Assembly: GCA_028564705.1 (NCBI GenBank)
Contig: JAPXFQ010000931.1
Location: forward strand, 434,001-498,000
Length of the DNA: 64,000 bases
Reading direction: 5' to 3'
Source of the DNA: Apricaphanius iberus
Lineage: Eukaryota > Chordata > Actinopteri > Cyprinodontiformes > Aphaniidae
Part shown: in pieces, positions 32,501 to 43,016 of the stretch
How the letters are laid out: every line of letters begins with the position of its first letter
Position numbering within the stretch: position 1 is the stretch's first letter
Notes under the pieces: model-generated
The model's database searches: none
What the model was told of the DNA's origin: nothing
What the model saw: only the letters and a program-made list of their open reading frames with translations
Program-made: the position numbers and the translations under genes

Positions 32501-33458
32501 GTGATGAATATGTTTTCTCCGGAATCACTGTTATATCCGCGCCTGTGTCAATCCGGAACTTAACAGTTGTGCCATTGATTTGTAGGTCTTCATACCATTT
32601 GTCCTCTTCACATTCACTGCCATCAGCGACTGCTCCGAGAAACCATGCACTGCCCTCATCACTGTCACCGTCAGTAGTTTTTACTGCATTCACATTTTTG
32701 GTTTTGCACAGTGCTTCAAAATGCCCCGTTTTATTACATCTGTGGCAGCGTTTACCTGTAGCTGGACATGCACCGTAGTTATGCTGTCTCCCACATCTTG
32801 TACACAATTTCTTTGTTTGTTGCGTCACATTCTTGCATTGTTCATCTTTGTTTTTAGCATACCTTTTGTTGTACTGCCTAGGCTGTGTATACTTGCGTGC
32901 ATTCAGTGCACCCACTTCAACATTTGTTGCTCTGGCGCTGGCGTTTTGTGCTTTAACAAGCTCCGACTGTCGTGCAATACTGATTGCCTTCTCCAATGTC
33001 AAGTCCGGTTCAAGTTGTAACTTTTGTGACACTTCTCCATCTGCGATACCGATCACAATGCGATCCCTTATCTGTTCGTCTTTAGTCGCTCCAAAATCAC
33101 AGTGCTCTGCAAGCTTATAAAGCTCCCTGACAAACCCCTCCACGCTCTCCCCGTGGAGCTGTGAGCGTCTGTGGAAACAGGCACGTTCATGTATAGTATT
33201 CCGCTTTGGCACGAAATGTTCATCAAACTTCCTCAAAACCTCTTCGTAATAATGCTGCACATCATCCGGAAAGGTAAAAGCGCTAAAAATAGGTTCTGAC
33301 TCCTTCCCCATTGCGTACAACAGCGTATTTACTTGGATATCCTCGTCTTCTTGGTTTAGCTTAGTAGCTATCCGAAAGCGGGCAAAACGCTGTCTCCAGG
33401 TCGGCCACGCTGAAGGCTGGGTGAAGTCAAACGATTCGGGAGACTGAAACTTAGCCAT
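29535..33458 (-). CDS. Gag-Pol polyprotein of the LTR retrotransposon
   Basis: A single 1307-aa frame, so gag and pol are fused without a frameshift or stop. Domains in order: capsid-like gag (about 1-200); two zinc knuckles (219-251: CTRCGRQHNYGAC, CX2CX3HX4C, then CHRCNKTGHFEALC, CX2CX4HX4C); aspartic protease DTGAD (304-308); reverse transcriptase with catalytic D511 and VMDD (571-574); RNase H with D720, E760 and D787; integrase zinc finger H943/H946/C976/C979 and DD35E triad D1007, D1060, E1096; then a basic C-terminal region (GWNTPAKVIAKARE). All visible catalytic residues are intact. The first zinc knuckle has the shorter CX2CX3H spacing. The start Met lies 51 bases after the 5' LTR. 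Its role is copying the element through RNA and inserting it into DNA. It has no link to host genes nearby. Confidence 0.95.
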   Translation of the reverse strand: MAKFQSPESFDFTQPSAWPTWRQRFARFRIATKLNQEDEDIQVNTLLYAMGKESEPIFSAFTFPDDVQHYYEEVLRKFDEHFVPKRNTIHERACFHRRSQLHGESVEGFVRELYKLAEHCDFGATKDEQIRDRIVIGIADGEVSQKLQLEPDLTLEKAISIARQSELVKAQNASARATNVEVGALNARKYTQPRQYNKRYAKNKDEQCKNVTQQTKKLCTRCGRQHNYGACPATGKRCHRCNKTGHFEALCKTKNVNAVKTTDGDSDEGSAWFLGAVADGSECEEDKWYEDLQINGTTVKFRIDTGADITVIPEKTYSSLQQRPVLVKTKSTFTSPGGKLVCKGKFMTHCEKHEETFPFWIYVMSGSFTTNLLGRKTAIKMGLARRVNGLESYQDVFGDIGLLNCEPVKIELRPDAQPYSIVTPRRVPFPILPQVEEELKRMQSLGIIEEIKEATDWCAPMVPVIKKNKKPRICVDLTKLNKAVKRERFILPTLEDIAPKLSGATVFSTVDASSGFWQIPLDESSKKLTTFITPVGRFCFRRLPFGITSAPEIFQRKMSTLLRDHTGTQVVMDDILIYGNDKEDHDKNLQAVMKTIKASGLKLNKDKCQFRKSEIQYFGHIIGKNGIKPDSEKVRAIAELPSPMNVSELRQRIGMINYLGKFLPVLSTVMHPINSLLRGDTAWTWGEVQEEAFKKVKGMLTSAPVLAYYDATKPTVVSADASSYGLGGALYQEHSDGLRPVAFCSRTLTETERRYSQIEKECLASVWACERFGRYLQGMNKFVLETDHKPLVPLINSYDLDKAPVRCQRLLMRLMKFNAEAVHVPGKQLIVADTLSRNPLRDCPVSDTEFDAKAYVQAVVEARPITKDRLNAIREATCNDSILQTVIRYTSNGWPSDSSRLPHNLLKYHAARAHLSEVNGLLLHDDRIVVPRSMQKTVLSQIHAGHQGLTKCRKRANISVWWPSVGRDIAELVNTCKFCLKNKPTQRREPLITTPLPIGAWRKIGADLFELEGKQYLVATDYYSRYIEISHLPSTSSGQVITRLKCMFARWGIPFELVTDNGPQFASAEFRQFSEEYNFEHVTSSPHYPQANGAAERSVAIAKRILRQPDPQLALLSYRATPITATGQSPALLMIGRQIRTTVPVSPQQLSPTAVDHQTVRLRDQQSKAAYRFFYNRRHSTRSLPTLLPGQSVNVKLDGEKGWNTPAKVIAKAREPRSYLIQTDKGTVARRNRRHLQEVPEPVSESAGQETTKDCDSGTQGNTDTPPTATSSPVSSDPTISQSLCASPKRTLAGRAIRPPSRFKDFV

Positions 33459-33490
33459 CCTCTTGCTTCAAACTTGTCCTCTGGGTGAAA

Positions 33491-33508
33491 GAGCCACTTC
33501 TGACACCA
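33491..33508 (-). other. tRNA primer-binding site
   Basis: On the minus strand TGGTGTCAGAAGTGGCTC directly follows the 5' LTR. TGG pairs with the CCA end of a tRNA; I could not name the tRNA with certainty. Confidence 0.75.
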
Positions 33509-33721
33509 TGTCATGAATTCACGGATTCATGGATATGTTCTCAACTGTTTTATTAACAGAATAACCAGCAGCCAAACAAAGGCAACGGTGCAACGTGCCG
33601 TATATTCTTACAACTGCCGTAAGTCGGCAGATACCGTAAACAAGCAGAGTTAAAACAATATGCAAGCAAGCAGCGCCACCTAGTGGAGCTTACTGGAATA
33701 AACATTTCAAATCACATCACA
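33509..33721 (-). repeat. LTR (5' LTR of the minus-strand element)
   Basis: 213 bp, differing from 29170-29382 at one base. It should hold the promoter for gag-pol on the minus strand. Confidence 0.95.
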
Positions 33722-33730
33722 CTCCCCATA
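33722..33730. mobile_element. Target duplication CTCCC plus the last bases of TIR element copy B
   Basis: CTCCC (33722-33726) duplicates 29165-29169. CA at 33727-33728 completes the TIR element's CCCA terminus, and TA at 33729-33730 matches its flanking TA. Confidence 0.8.
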
Positions 33731-35080
33731 CCCGCATGATTCTGGTTTCACATTACACTTTTCTTATTTTAGTAAACATAAATAGTGTAAGTGTTATGTT
33801 GCAGTTAACCAAGCAGACGACAGAAAATTGCATGGCATTAATCTTATGTCGAATGCGCTGTTTCTACCCCCCACACTGTCGCACTGAACTGAAATACACT
33901 AAAAAATAGTAAGAATTGTTTTCACACAAACAGACACAGGAAGCATTCTTTCATACCAGAGAACACAGAAAAAAATTATACAAACACCAGTAAATGAGAC
34001 CTTTAAAGGTTATGCTAATCTAATAGAATGCTTTGAACCATAATTTGTTGTAAAATGACTAAGTTCAGTTAGTTATTTGCATCCCAAAAAGGCTAAGTAT
34101 TTTCAAGATGAGGATGGATTAAAGTGAGTGTTAAAGGGTTCAACAAACCAGGCATCATATATTACTATTAAGAGTGTATTATAGTAGCATACGTCCATAC
34201 GTGCACTTTTTATGGAGCAGTTTCAGTTTACAACACCAAAGACATGACGCTGCATTTTCTTACATATACCTGCCAAATAGCAGCACTAAGTTCCTTTCTA
34301 AATGCATCTTTTGATGCTTTTGCATTAGCTGCATGTGCTGTAGCTACACCTGTGCTAAAGTCATCCAGTCTGACACTTTCTCACAGCTTCTCTTTAATCT
34401 CTGGTAGCTTTATGTTCTCACTCTCATACCCCTGGTAGCCAGCTTTAATCTTCCACCTCTAACACTCCTTTGACTCAGCAGTAAACAGCACCTGCGTTTT
34501 GTACTGGTAGCCTTTATCTAGAGAGTTAGCTCCGCTGTTGCACTGGACATGGTTTAACATAATCATAATCCCTCAATTCTCTGTGTGGTCTGTGGGTAAT
34601 CTTTAATCTACGAGTGACTGCGAGCAGCTCAGGTCCGAGGCATTACATCACAGTCAAGGGAGTTTGTCATAAGAGATTTACTCAGATGAGCATAGGCAGA
34701 AAATATGTTTCTGTTAATGTCTTTTCACTGGTCTCATTTGCAGATGAAGTACATTACTAGAGTTATTATTTTTTTGTTTTGTGAACAGATACACACTTAT
34801 GAATTCCCTAAGTAGCCCAAATCAACTTATGAAATCTTTATTTTCCTCTTTCTGTTTACCTATCTGCCAGGCCTGTTCAATATTTTTGAATTTCTGCTGG
34901 CGTGTTACCGATCGCCTCCCTCATTAACTGAACATGCACAAAAGTCAAAGTCCACACCCCTGAGGGCTTTACAACCTCCTTTGTTCCTTTGGGAAGCCGG
35001 TTGGTGTAACACTGACAGCTGAAGTGCAATTCCTTATATAGGGAGAGTCATGTTGGCTGGACATGTTCTTCATGTATTAT
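33731..35080. other. No gene identified
   Basis: AT-rich; the 64-aa frame at 34244-34438 has no known domain. Confidence 0.4.
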
Positions 35081-35375
35081 CACATGTGGTTACCTAGTAA
35101 ACCACGTGATAACACATGGTTTTCACATTTTCTTCACGCGCGATCACACAGGCTTCACATGAGCTTCACCTGTAATTCCACATGGGTTTCCCACATTTTT
35201 TTGTGATGAAGGTTTTATATGGAAAATAAGATGTCTAACATGTGGTTTACATGTTATCCCATTGTGTTTCACAGTTTATTACCATGAGCGTGTTCCAAAT
35301 TCGCACAGAACATTCGTGCAAAACAAAAAGTGGTCACATGTCAGACATGTGACTGAGATTTTTCACATGTGATCC
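35081..35375. repeat. CACATG-rich tract
   Basis: At least seven CACATG/CATGTG words in about 300 bp (for example CACATGTGGT, AACACATGG, TTCACATGAG, TCCACATGGG, AACATGTGG, GTCACATGTC, TTCACATGTGAT), usually next to TTTCA or GTTAC. It looks like a degenerate short-period or internally repetitive element; no clear unit or termini. Confidence 0.5.
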
Positions 35376-36479
35376 CATTTGACAATGTAAGATCATTTGT
35401 TCACCCCGCAGATATTTTGTAGTTGTCTGTGGATTTGATGGCAATGTTATTTGAGTTTTTCAGTGTTGACATTTGGATTTTCATGCACAGATTAACTCTG
35501 CTTGCAGATATGCGGTATGCAACCTTTTCCCACATTTAAACCTGTCACGATGTGAAGGAGTTTAAGCTTCTGAGGGGTTATAACTTGCACATTATTTTTT
35601 CAGACTATACAGTATATACTAATATTTTGGAAGTTATGCAATTATTTTTTAATGCACAGTTCAATGCAAAATCTCTACTTTTCAAACTATCTAAATATTT
35701 TAATTACCTCAATAACTGTACAGTACTCTGTTTTTGTAACTATTGTACATAATGTACATTTTTTTTCTTCTGTAAAAATTGTATGCTTCTGTTCTGTGTC
35801 TTGTTCCGTTTTCACATCTGTTTTTTTTTTTTTTTTGCAGCTATTACAACCAAATTTCCCCTTGTGGGACAATTACAGGATTATTCTATTATTTATGCTT
35901 TTTTGAACATTTAGGAAAGTTGATAATTGTCTTTAAGCTCTTGCCATATGAGTAACATCCTTTGTTTAGAGTTTGTGTTTTGTTTTCAAATGTGTTCTGC
36001 ATTCCCTTTGTACTCACCTGGATTCATTGTCGCTAATCGCACCTTCTCTGTAATTCAGCTGCCCGATTTTTATTGTAACTGATGGTTTCTTCTGAGGACT
36101 GTGGTTATCTGTTCTCATTCTTCTTGTGGCAGTTCTGTAAGAGCCTTTCTCATCATTAAATCATCCTAATCACTATGCACCTGCTGCCATCTTCCCTGCA
36201 TTCAGACAGGAATGCAACCTCATATCCTGACAAGTTCCTTCCACCAAGGAAGGCAGAAGGCATTGGTGAAGACTTTAATAATAATTAATCCCACTAGTGA
36301 TCCTTCTTGTGATGTTATAGTCAATAAGTTGGCAGCTTACCTAATGACAAGGTATCCCCTTTGAAAAGTTAGCTTCATTAGCAACCATTTTCCCAAATGG
36401 TCTCCAAGTTGACTAAGGATCTCTATTAATGACTTTGTAACAAGGATGGGTCCAGCTATATCATTTTTGTTTCCTGACA
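35376..36479. other. No gene identified
   Basis: T-rich; nothing recognised. Confidence 0.4.
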
Positions 36480-37195
36480 CTACCAGCATTATTTTATTCA
36501 GATTTTCGTATACTAATTAAGGAGGCTAATTTTGCTCTTAAAAATACTTTTAGATTCAATTGAGTCAACCTTAATTGAATAAACTTTTTCTGAATAAGTA
36601 TATCTAACTTCATTTTTTTAGGATCAATAGAAAAAAAATCATTATCTTTATTAATCATTAACTTCTGGGGGTACTAATAGATGAGCATCTTACCTGGAAA
36701 AAACATATTGAAATTGGGAAGGAAAATTAGCAAATCTCTTGGTATAATTAGGAAAATTTCTCATTTGGTGAGTGAATGGTGAGTGTCTATTAACACTTTA
36801 TTATGTTTAATATTTCCATATCTTCTGTTTGGCAATACCATCTGGGCTAGCACTTATCTGTCATTACTCCATCCATTTTATGAATACAGAAAACATTTGT
36901 TAGATTAGCTACTTACTCGAATCGCTTGGAACCCTCTACACGTCTTTTAAAAAAACCTCAACTCTTATCTGTCTTTAATGATTATATTTATCAAATATGT
37001 ATTTTTTATACAAATATAGATCACAAGATGGGTCTTTACCTTCTGTTTTTTTTAAAGGATACGTATATCTAACTCTGAGATTTACACCTACCAGACAGGA
37101 AAATCAAAAAATATTCATGTTCCTTTTTCTTGCATGAAAATAGGACAGTTCAATATAAAATATAGAGGTTCAATTATATGGAATTCTACTGGTGG
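36480..37195 (+). pseudogene. LINE reverse transcriptase C-terminal relic
   Basis: Across shifting frames the translation reads LLGVLIDEHLTWKKHIE, ISKSLGIIRKISHLV, a YLLFGNTIWASTY segment, and finally FNIKYRGSIIWNST near 37150-37190. This is the thumb/C-terminal pattern (LGVxID..LTW..HI; KISKxxGII; YxxxxWxxT; G.xxWN) of Jockey/CR1/Rex-type LINE polymerases. Stops and frameshifts are many, and no catalytic motif survives. The 5' boundary is approximate. Confidence 0.65.
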
Positions 37196-38550
37196 TCAAA
37201 TATAGACACAAATGTGCCAGAAGTGGTCATGGTTGACAGCATGTCATTTTCTTGTATAGTTGACAATATACATATTTATATTTGAGATTGTTTGTATGAT
37301 TTTAAAATTGTTTTAATCAGCTGAAATCCAGGAAATTTACATTTCGGACTTCGGACATTTCCGCACTTCAAAATACCTGACCTGAACTGTATTTTCAAGT
37401 TAAAATATCCCAAGTTAAAATATCAATAATTTAGTGGTTAATGCTCATCTTGAAACATTTAGCAGTGAGATGACTCTGTTCCGAGTACCGCTTGAAGCGC
37501 TCATCAGGAACGATCTCAGAGACCTGTGGGTGACATTCAAGCTGTCTGTATCACTTTGTAGCTGCGAAACACATTTGGCCACTTAAACTTTAACCAATGT
37601 GCACTGAAGTGCTGAAAAGTCTGCATGTGGGGGCTGAAAGAGAAGAGTAACACGAGGATCCAAAGCGGCAGCCTTTTTTCTTCTACACAGGTGGCCTTTT
37701 ATAGTATTTTGCTGATAGTTTTGCTTATCTCAGAACTGCAACGACTGCCTCTCGATTGGTGTGTGGAAATCAGCAACAACGGCACTATAAATTGCAGTGC
37801 TGTATGTTTTTATACACAAAAGAATGAATCAGCATCTTTGTTCCTACAATCAGTCATTAATGAGGAATATTTGACTTTATTGTCGCTACACAGTGGTCTC
37901 CAATCACAGTCACAGTCCTTGCGGCTCACTGTAGGTCTTATATTCTTCCCTTCTTTGGTGGAGCTGTTTTACACTGATGGCCTGTCAATAGGCTTCAGAT
38001 GAAACTAAGGACACATTTAATGGCAGAAAAATTGAAGTAGCCTAATTCTCCCCTGGTGAGGTAGCTTTCCATGAAACCCAGCTAGCTGTGTGGAACCATG
38101 AGGTTCATGTGCTCATCAACTACAGCACTGACGCATATGAAAGATTCAGTAAAGCAAGATTATCTTCCCGAAGTTTAATGTTCTCTTTTAAGCACATGTG
38201 CAATGTCACGCTGACATGTACCGTCCACCCAAACATTACAGACCAAGCGTTCTCGCCATGGCAACAGCTCTTACTTCACTCTGCAGGATGATGTGCCCTT
38301 CATCCATATGTGGCTGAAGAAGACTGGACTCAAGATGTTTAACCAGCTTCATATCTCCCCATTTCCCAATTTAAGCTCGTAGAGCAGCTAATCGACAAGA
38401 ATTGGTTTTAATCTAAAGCTCTAAAGGGTCCATTAGCTGTCATTTACCTGGATCCATCAGAGAACATCCAACAGCCATCAACTAATCATCATTCTGTGGG
38501 GTCCAGTAAGCAGGTCTTTTTATTTAACCACTTCTCCTTCTTTTAAATTC
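37196..38550. other. No gene identified
   Basis: The largest frame (125 aa, 37625-38002, plus) has no known domain. It is slightly long for the local base composition but otherwise unremarkable. Confidence 0.4.
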
Positions 38551-38641
38551 TTTGAAAATAACTTTTATCCCTCCATTCATTATTTTTTCGGTTCAGGATA
38601 CCCATGGGCAGACCGGAAGGTGAGGAGACTTAGGCTCCCCA
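38551..38641 (-). mobile_element. TIR element, copy C (terminal fragment, inverted)
   Basis: Matches the reversed left end of copy A: AATAACTTTTATC, ATTCATTATTTTTTCGGTT, ACCCATGGGCAGACCGGAAGG, GAGGAGACTTAGGCTCCCCA. Only about 90 bp remain. Confidence 0.75.
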
Positions 38642-38689
38642 TGGTGAAGCGAGAACTGTACCTGTATGGACGGCCTTTTGGTTCAGAGT

Positions 38690-39070
38690 CTCTCTTCAGA
38701 GGTTGGTGTACGTTCCTAACCTCATCCATGGTAACAAGCTATGGTTAGTGAAAGGATAACATCGCAGATTCCTGCGGCTGAAATTATTGTCAGGTCACCC
38801 AGGAGGGACTCATATTGAAATTAAGAAGAGCTTGTTGAGGTGGCTACGGTATCTGGTTAGGATTTCTGTCAGACGTTGCCATGTTAAGGTGTTCTGGGGA
38901 CTCAGCTCATGTTGGAGGGACAATGTTTCTAGCTGCCCTGGGAACTTCTTGGGATTCATACCCAGCAGCTGACTCAAGTTATTGGGAGGGGTAAGTCGGA
39001 ACATCTCTGCTTAGGCTGCTGGCCCCGCGACCACATCCTGAATTAAGTTTAAAATAAGAATGGATGGATG
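38690..39070 (+). repeat. RTE-like LINE 3' end
   Basis: Degenerate copy of a common fish LINE end: CATCCATGGTAACAAGCTAT (the 'tyrosine-glycine' segment), GTTAAGGTGTTCTGGGG, GTTGGAGGGACAATGTTTC, CCCTGGGAACTTCTTGGGAT, TTAGGCTGCTGGCCCCGCGA and the ATGGATGGATG tail. All frames have stops. Confidence 0.65.
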
Positions 39071-40924
39071 TTTGGGGGCTTGGAGTTGGTTTTAAATTTC
39101 TTAGGAGGGGAGATCAAGGAAAAAACAACTGATTCTGATCTCTGAAGCCTATCTTATCCTCTCTGTTAGCAGGTTTGCACTCACATGCACACGTATCAAG
39201 AGACATTTTCCTTTCATACTCGTCCAATGTTGCAAAGCAATCCTCGGTCAGAACAGCAGGGGGTGCAGACCTTTTCTGACGGGCCTGCCTACCATTGCAG
39301 TGTCGTCTCTGGTTGTCTGTTTTGTTTTTCTCTACACCTATTGTGTTCAAAACTGGCAAAAGACCATATTAGATAAACTTGTTTTGTAATGCACTGTAAA
39401 TCATCTAATTCCCAAAAGCTGCATTGACCACTGATTACATCAACTATAGAGCACAGTTCTGGTGAAAGGATCTGGAACTGATGTTGGGCTGACCAATCAC
39501 AGACGTGATTTTTTAATAAAGAAACAGCTCTGAAACCATGAAATGATTCCCTTTTCAACTCTTAATTTATTAATGTTATAATACCCTGTAATGTAAATTA
39601 GAATTATCAGGTAGAAAAAGTTAAAATGTGTTTTATTTAGGACAAGTTATTTCTGAGAAATATATTAAAAAGTGTTTGATCTGCATAATTTAAAATAAAA
39701 AAACGGTTGGATGTTCTGAGTTTGAAATAAAACCTTTTTGTTTATCCTACAAAAAGCAAGAGCCCATTTATTATCTCCAAGGCAGAAAACAATTTACACT
39801 CCAGTAGGAACATATCTTAAAGTCAAACACTGCAACTTCTGATGCAGTAATCCCCTACGAGAGCTGAGAAAATCCCAACTTTATAAACATGATTTATTCT
39901 CCTTTTTCACTCCTTCTGCTTGCCTCTGTAGCACTGAAGCTGATGTGTGCTGTGATCTGTTGCTCCTCACAACAAGCTCAGAGTAAATAACCTCTCCCAC
40001 CAGGCTGCCTCTTCATACGCGCAGAGAGAAGCGCTGCTCTGACAGAATATTAAACATTTAATTTAAAAGTCAAGTGCACAGGCTGCAATAACAGCAGTCT
40101 TTTTAATTCTTGCACTGGCCTGAAATGTCAGTTTGAATGTCATTACAGCGGTCTTAACATGAAGAGGTTATTAAGGAAAGAAAAGGGCTTGTTTCATCAT
40201 CTCAACGCCGTTTTTTTCCTGCCACAGTTCAGCAGAACAAAGACGTGGAGGAAAAGAAAATTGTACAAACCTGCCAATTCAGACTAAGAAGACAGACAGC
40301 TTGCTATCTGCAGCCGCATTCGAAACGTTGACTCACACTGGCTATCCTACAGATCTGATGGTGTGATGGAATATGACTTGTTGACAATTTAATCACCGCA
40401 TTTTCCACCAAAAGCAGCTCGATGTGATGCCTTGAATGCAGGGCCTTCTCGAGTCTAGTACCGTAGTGTTGTGATGCTAAAACGATCCAGCAGCGCTTCA
40501 TGGTAAATTGTGAAATAGGGCTGATTAAAAATGATTGGCTTGAAATTGTTTGAAAATAACCTCATGCACATTTCTGTTTTTATCGGGCAGCAAAATTGCT
40601 TCCTTAAAATAACATTTGTGTTCACAAACAATTGAAGGCTGCAGGAAGATGTCACTCATTTATGGAAGAAGAGGAAAAGCTGGTGAGAGACGCTAACCTC
40701 TAACAGGTACATTTCACTAAATTAGAATATCATAAAAAGTTAATTTAGCTCAGTAATTCAGTTCAAAGGTAAAACTTATAGTTTATTGATACACTACACA
40801 CACACTGATATATTCAAAGTGTTTATTTGAAATCATTTTTATTGATCATCCCAGCAAATAAAAACTGAGAAAACCTAATGCTGTTACAGAATAAATGCGA
40901 TAAAGATATTTTTAAGGAAAAACA
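39071..40924. other. No gene identified
   Basis: About 1.9 kb of unassigned sequence. Frames at 39114-39359 and 39289-39558 (minus) show no domain. Confidence 0.4.
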
Positions 40925-41051
40925 TGTAAATGGCCTGGATTTGTATAACACTTTTTGGTCCGATGACCACAAAGCGCTTTACATTCCATTCAGTCATTCA
41001 CACATTCACACAGTGATAGTGATAAAATACTACATTGTAGCCATAGTCAGG
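40925..41051 (+). repeat. Interspersed repeat, left part (split by the hAT element)
   Basis: AATGGCCTGGATTTGTATAA, CACAAAGCGCTTTACATTCC, ATTCAGTCATTCACACATTC and CTACATTGTAGCCATAG are the opening blocks of a well-known teleost repeat. The sequence resumes at 42154. Confidence 0.7.
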
Positions 41052-42145
41052 CAGTATTGGGGAGAATACTTTGGAAATGTATTTAGTTACATAATACTGA
41101 ATACCTGGTTTAAAATGTATTTTTTAACGTTTTCCGTTACTTTGCTGAATTGTGGTAATGTGTTCTAAATACTTCCACTTAAAAACAGCAGTTAAGTCTA
41201 ATAAATGTCCAAAATGCACCGGTAGCTACTCCAAAAGGAAAACAGAGGACATATTAATGCTAAACATTAGGTAACGACCGGGGGGAGTTATTTTTAGGTA
41301 CAACACTGCTACCTCTCAACGATCAAAAACGAAACAAACAAACAGACTGGCTTTTAGCAGTAATATCTCTTTACATTTTATTAGATTTTATATTTAGTCA
41401 TTTCAAATGAAGTTTAGCTGTATATCAGCCACAGCCAATTAGGTTATTTGCGACTTTCTGTTATAAATATGCATTAAAATAAGTTAGTATAATAAGTTAG
41501 TTATAATAAGTATTGTAAACTGACATTAATTGCACTCCAAATGGAACCTTTTTTTCCTTGTAGCCATAATTTTTGGGAAACTTATCACAACAACATATAA
41601 TAAAAAAAAAGTGGTAGACGATTTTTGGTTTTGTACATTGTTGCAGTGTCTTTTAATGTATTTGTGACTTTCACATACCTTAAAAGGCCAGCCGGATGTT
41701 TTATGTTTCTAGTTTGCTGTTGACGTTGTTGATGTGCAGTGCAACTTCTTGAGACCTGCCAGCAAAAGTTTACACAAAAATGTACGAATTTACCCATCTG
41801 GATCCATCACTAACCTTTGCATCCATACCCGGCAACTCAGGTTAATGTTGGTGCTTGCAGGTCGGGAGTGTTTCGGCCATAGGATCTCTATGGTTTCGGT
41901 GGCATGTTGCTTAGGGGAATTATGGGATAGTCTACACAACGCGGAGACACACATTTCCCCAAATTTATAGATTCATCTTTCAAGTATAAAGTGGAAAACA
42001 CACAAGTATTCCAATGGTATTACAAAAGTAACTGTATTCTGAATACCATGTTTAAAAATAGTATCTGTCACGGAATACAGTTACTCATAATTAGTATTAT
42101 AAATACGTACCGCCGTTACATGTATTCCGTTACTCCCCAACACTG
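41052..42145. mobile_element. hAT-type element (1094 bp) with 8-bp target duplication
   Basis: The left end is CAGTATTGGGGAGAATAC; the right end inverted is CAGTGTTGGGGAGTAACGGA. Flanks TAGTCAGG (41044-41051) and CAGTCAGG (42146-42153) agree at 7 of 8 positions. Interior frames are short, with no transposase. The insertion splits an older repeat, which confirms both boundaries. Confidence 0.85.
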
Positions 42146-42153
42146 CAGTCAGG

Positions 42154-42340
42154 CACCCTTACAGTGGCGAGGCTGCCAGACAGAGAGGCCACCGATCCCT
42201 CTGTCCACCACCATCAGGCAACGGGGTCAAGTGTCTTGCCAAAGAACAAAACCACTGAGACAGAGGCAGAAGGGTTTTGAACCGGAAACCCACAGTTTAC
42301 AGGACGAATTCCTAACACCTGTGGGATGGAAAAATAAAAA
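42154..42340 (+). repeat. Interspersed repeat, right part
   Basis: CAGTGGCGAGGCTGCCAGAC, GGCCACCGATCCCTCTGTCC, ACCATCAGGCAACGGGGTCA, AGTGTCTTGCCAAAGAACA and TTTTGAACCGGAAACC continue the repeat interrupted at 41051. Confidence 0.7.
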
Positions 42341-42479
42341 TATGCCAATGTTCTCTACAAAACATACCCTTAATAGGGGTGCCGTTTTAAAAATCACAAA
42401 GTCACAAATAGACAGCAATAATTTGGGTTATTTACCTTCTCATAGGATTAGTAATTAGGTTTAATTTTTCACTTTTCAA

Positions 42480-42905
42480 ATACATATTTGTGTCCCTAGT
42501 ATTTATTCATTTATAAATATCACAGTTTTAAACTCAATATTTGGTTAACAAATTAATAATTAATTCTAAACTAAATATTTAGCTACTGTAACTAAATATT
42601 TAGGTAACTAGCTAAACATTTAGAAATATTTTAGCTCCTAACTAAAAATGTAATGTAAAGCTAAATGTTTAATTAATAAACTGAATATTAAGATTCTTAT
42701 TAAATATTTATTTTGAAGGTAAATATTTACTGTATGTAGCAGCCTAACACGCAAGTAATTTTGTGTATTAGTTAAATATTAGTGTATGTAGCTAACTGCA
42801 ACTAAATATTTAGTTCAAAGTTAAATATTAAGTTTGTTTAAAGTTTAGTTTAAATATTTTGCTTGGAACTAAATATTTAATTTGTTAAATATGTATTTTC
42901 TTTAA
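42480..42905. repeat. Palindromic CTAAATATTTAG-rich tract
   Basis: The self-complementary core CTAAATATTTAG (or AACTAAATATTTA, GTTAAATATTA) recurs roughly ten times in 430 bp at irregular spacing, sometimes with AGCTA or TTAGTT. Probably an internally repetitive AT-rich element. It is followed directly by the GATA array. Confidence 0.6.
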
Positions 42906-42935
42906 AACAGGGAAATGTATAAATTAATAACATAT

Positions 42936-42936
42936 G

Positions 42937-43016
<80 letters not shown>
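42936..43016. repeat. (GATA)n microsatellite
   Basis: About 20 uninterrupted GATA units. Confidence 0.97.

Larger units (their letters stand above)
29170..33721 (-). mobile_element. Ty3/gypsy-type LTR retrotransposon, apparently complete
   Basis: A 4552-bp unit on the minus strand with two 213-bp LTRs, a 5-bp target duplication, a primer-binding site, a polypurine tract and one uninterrupted gag-pol frame. The order within pol (protease, reverse transcriptase, RNase H, integrase) places it in Ty3/gypsy. The protein most resembles the 'K02A2.6-like' (Mag-type) group from memory. No env frame and no chromodomain are seen. LTR near-identity marks a recent insertion. It sits inside TIR element copy B. 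Confidence 0.95.

Noticed and set aside
29679..33120. Several plus-strand frames of 60-120 aa within the retrotransposon
   Set aside because: Antisense shadows of the gag-pol frame; no domain of their own.
37625..38002. 125-aa plus-strand frame as a small gene
   Set aside because: No domain, no good start context, no splice or poly(A) support; length is within chance expectation.
42936..43016. Regular direct repeats as a possible CRISPR-like or satellite array
   Set aside because: Plain GATA tetranucleotide microsatellite with no spacers.
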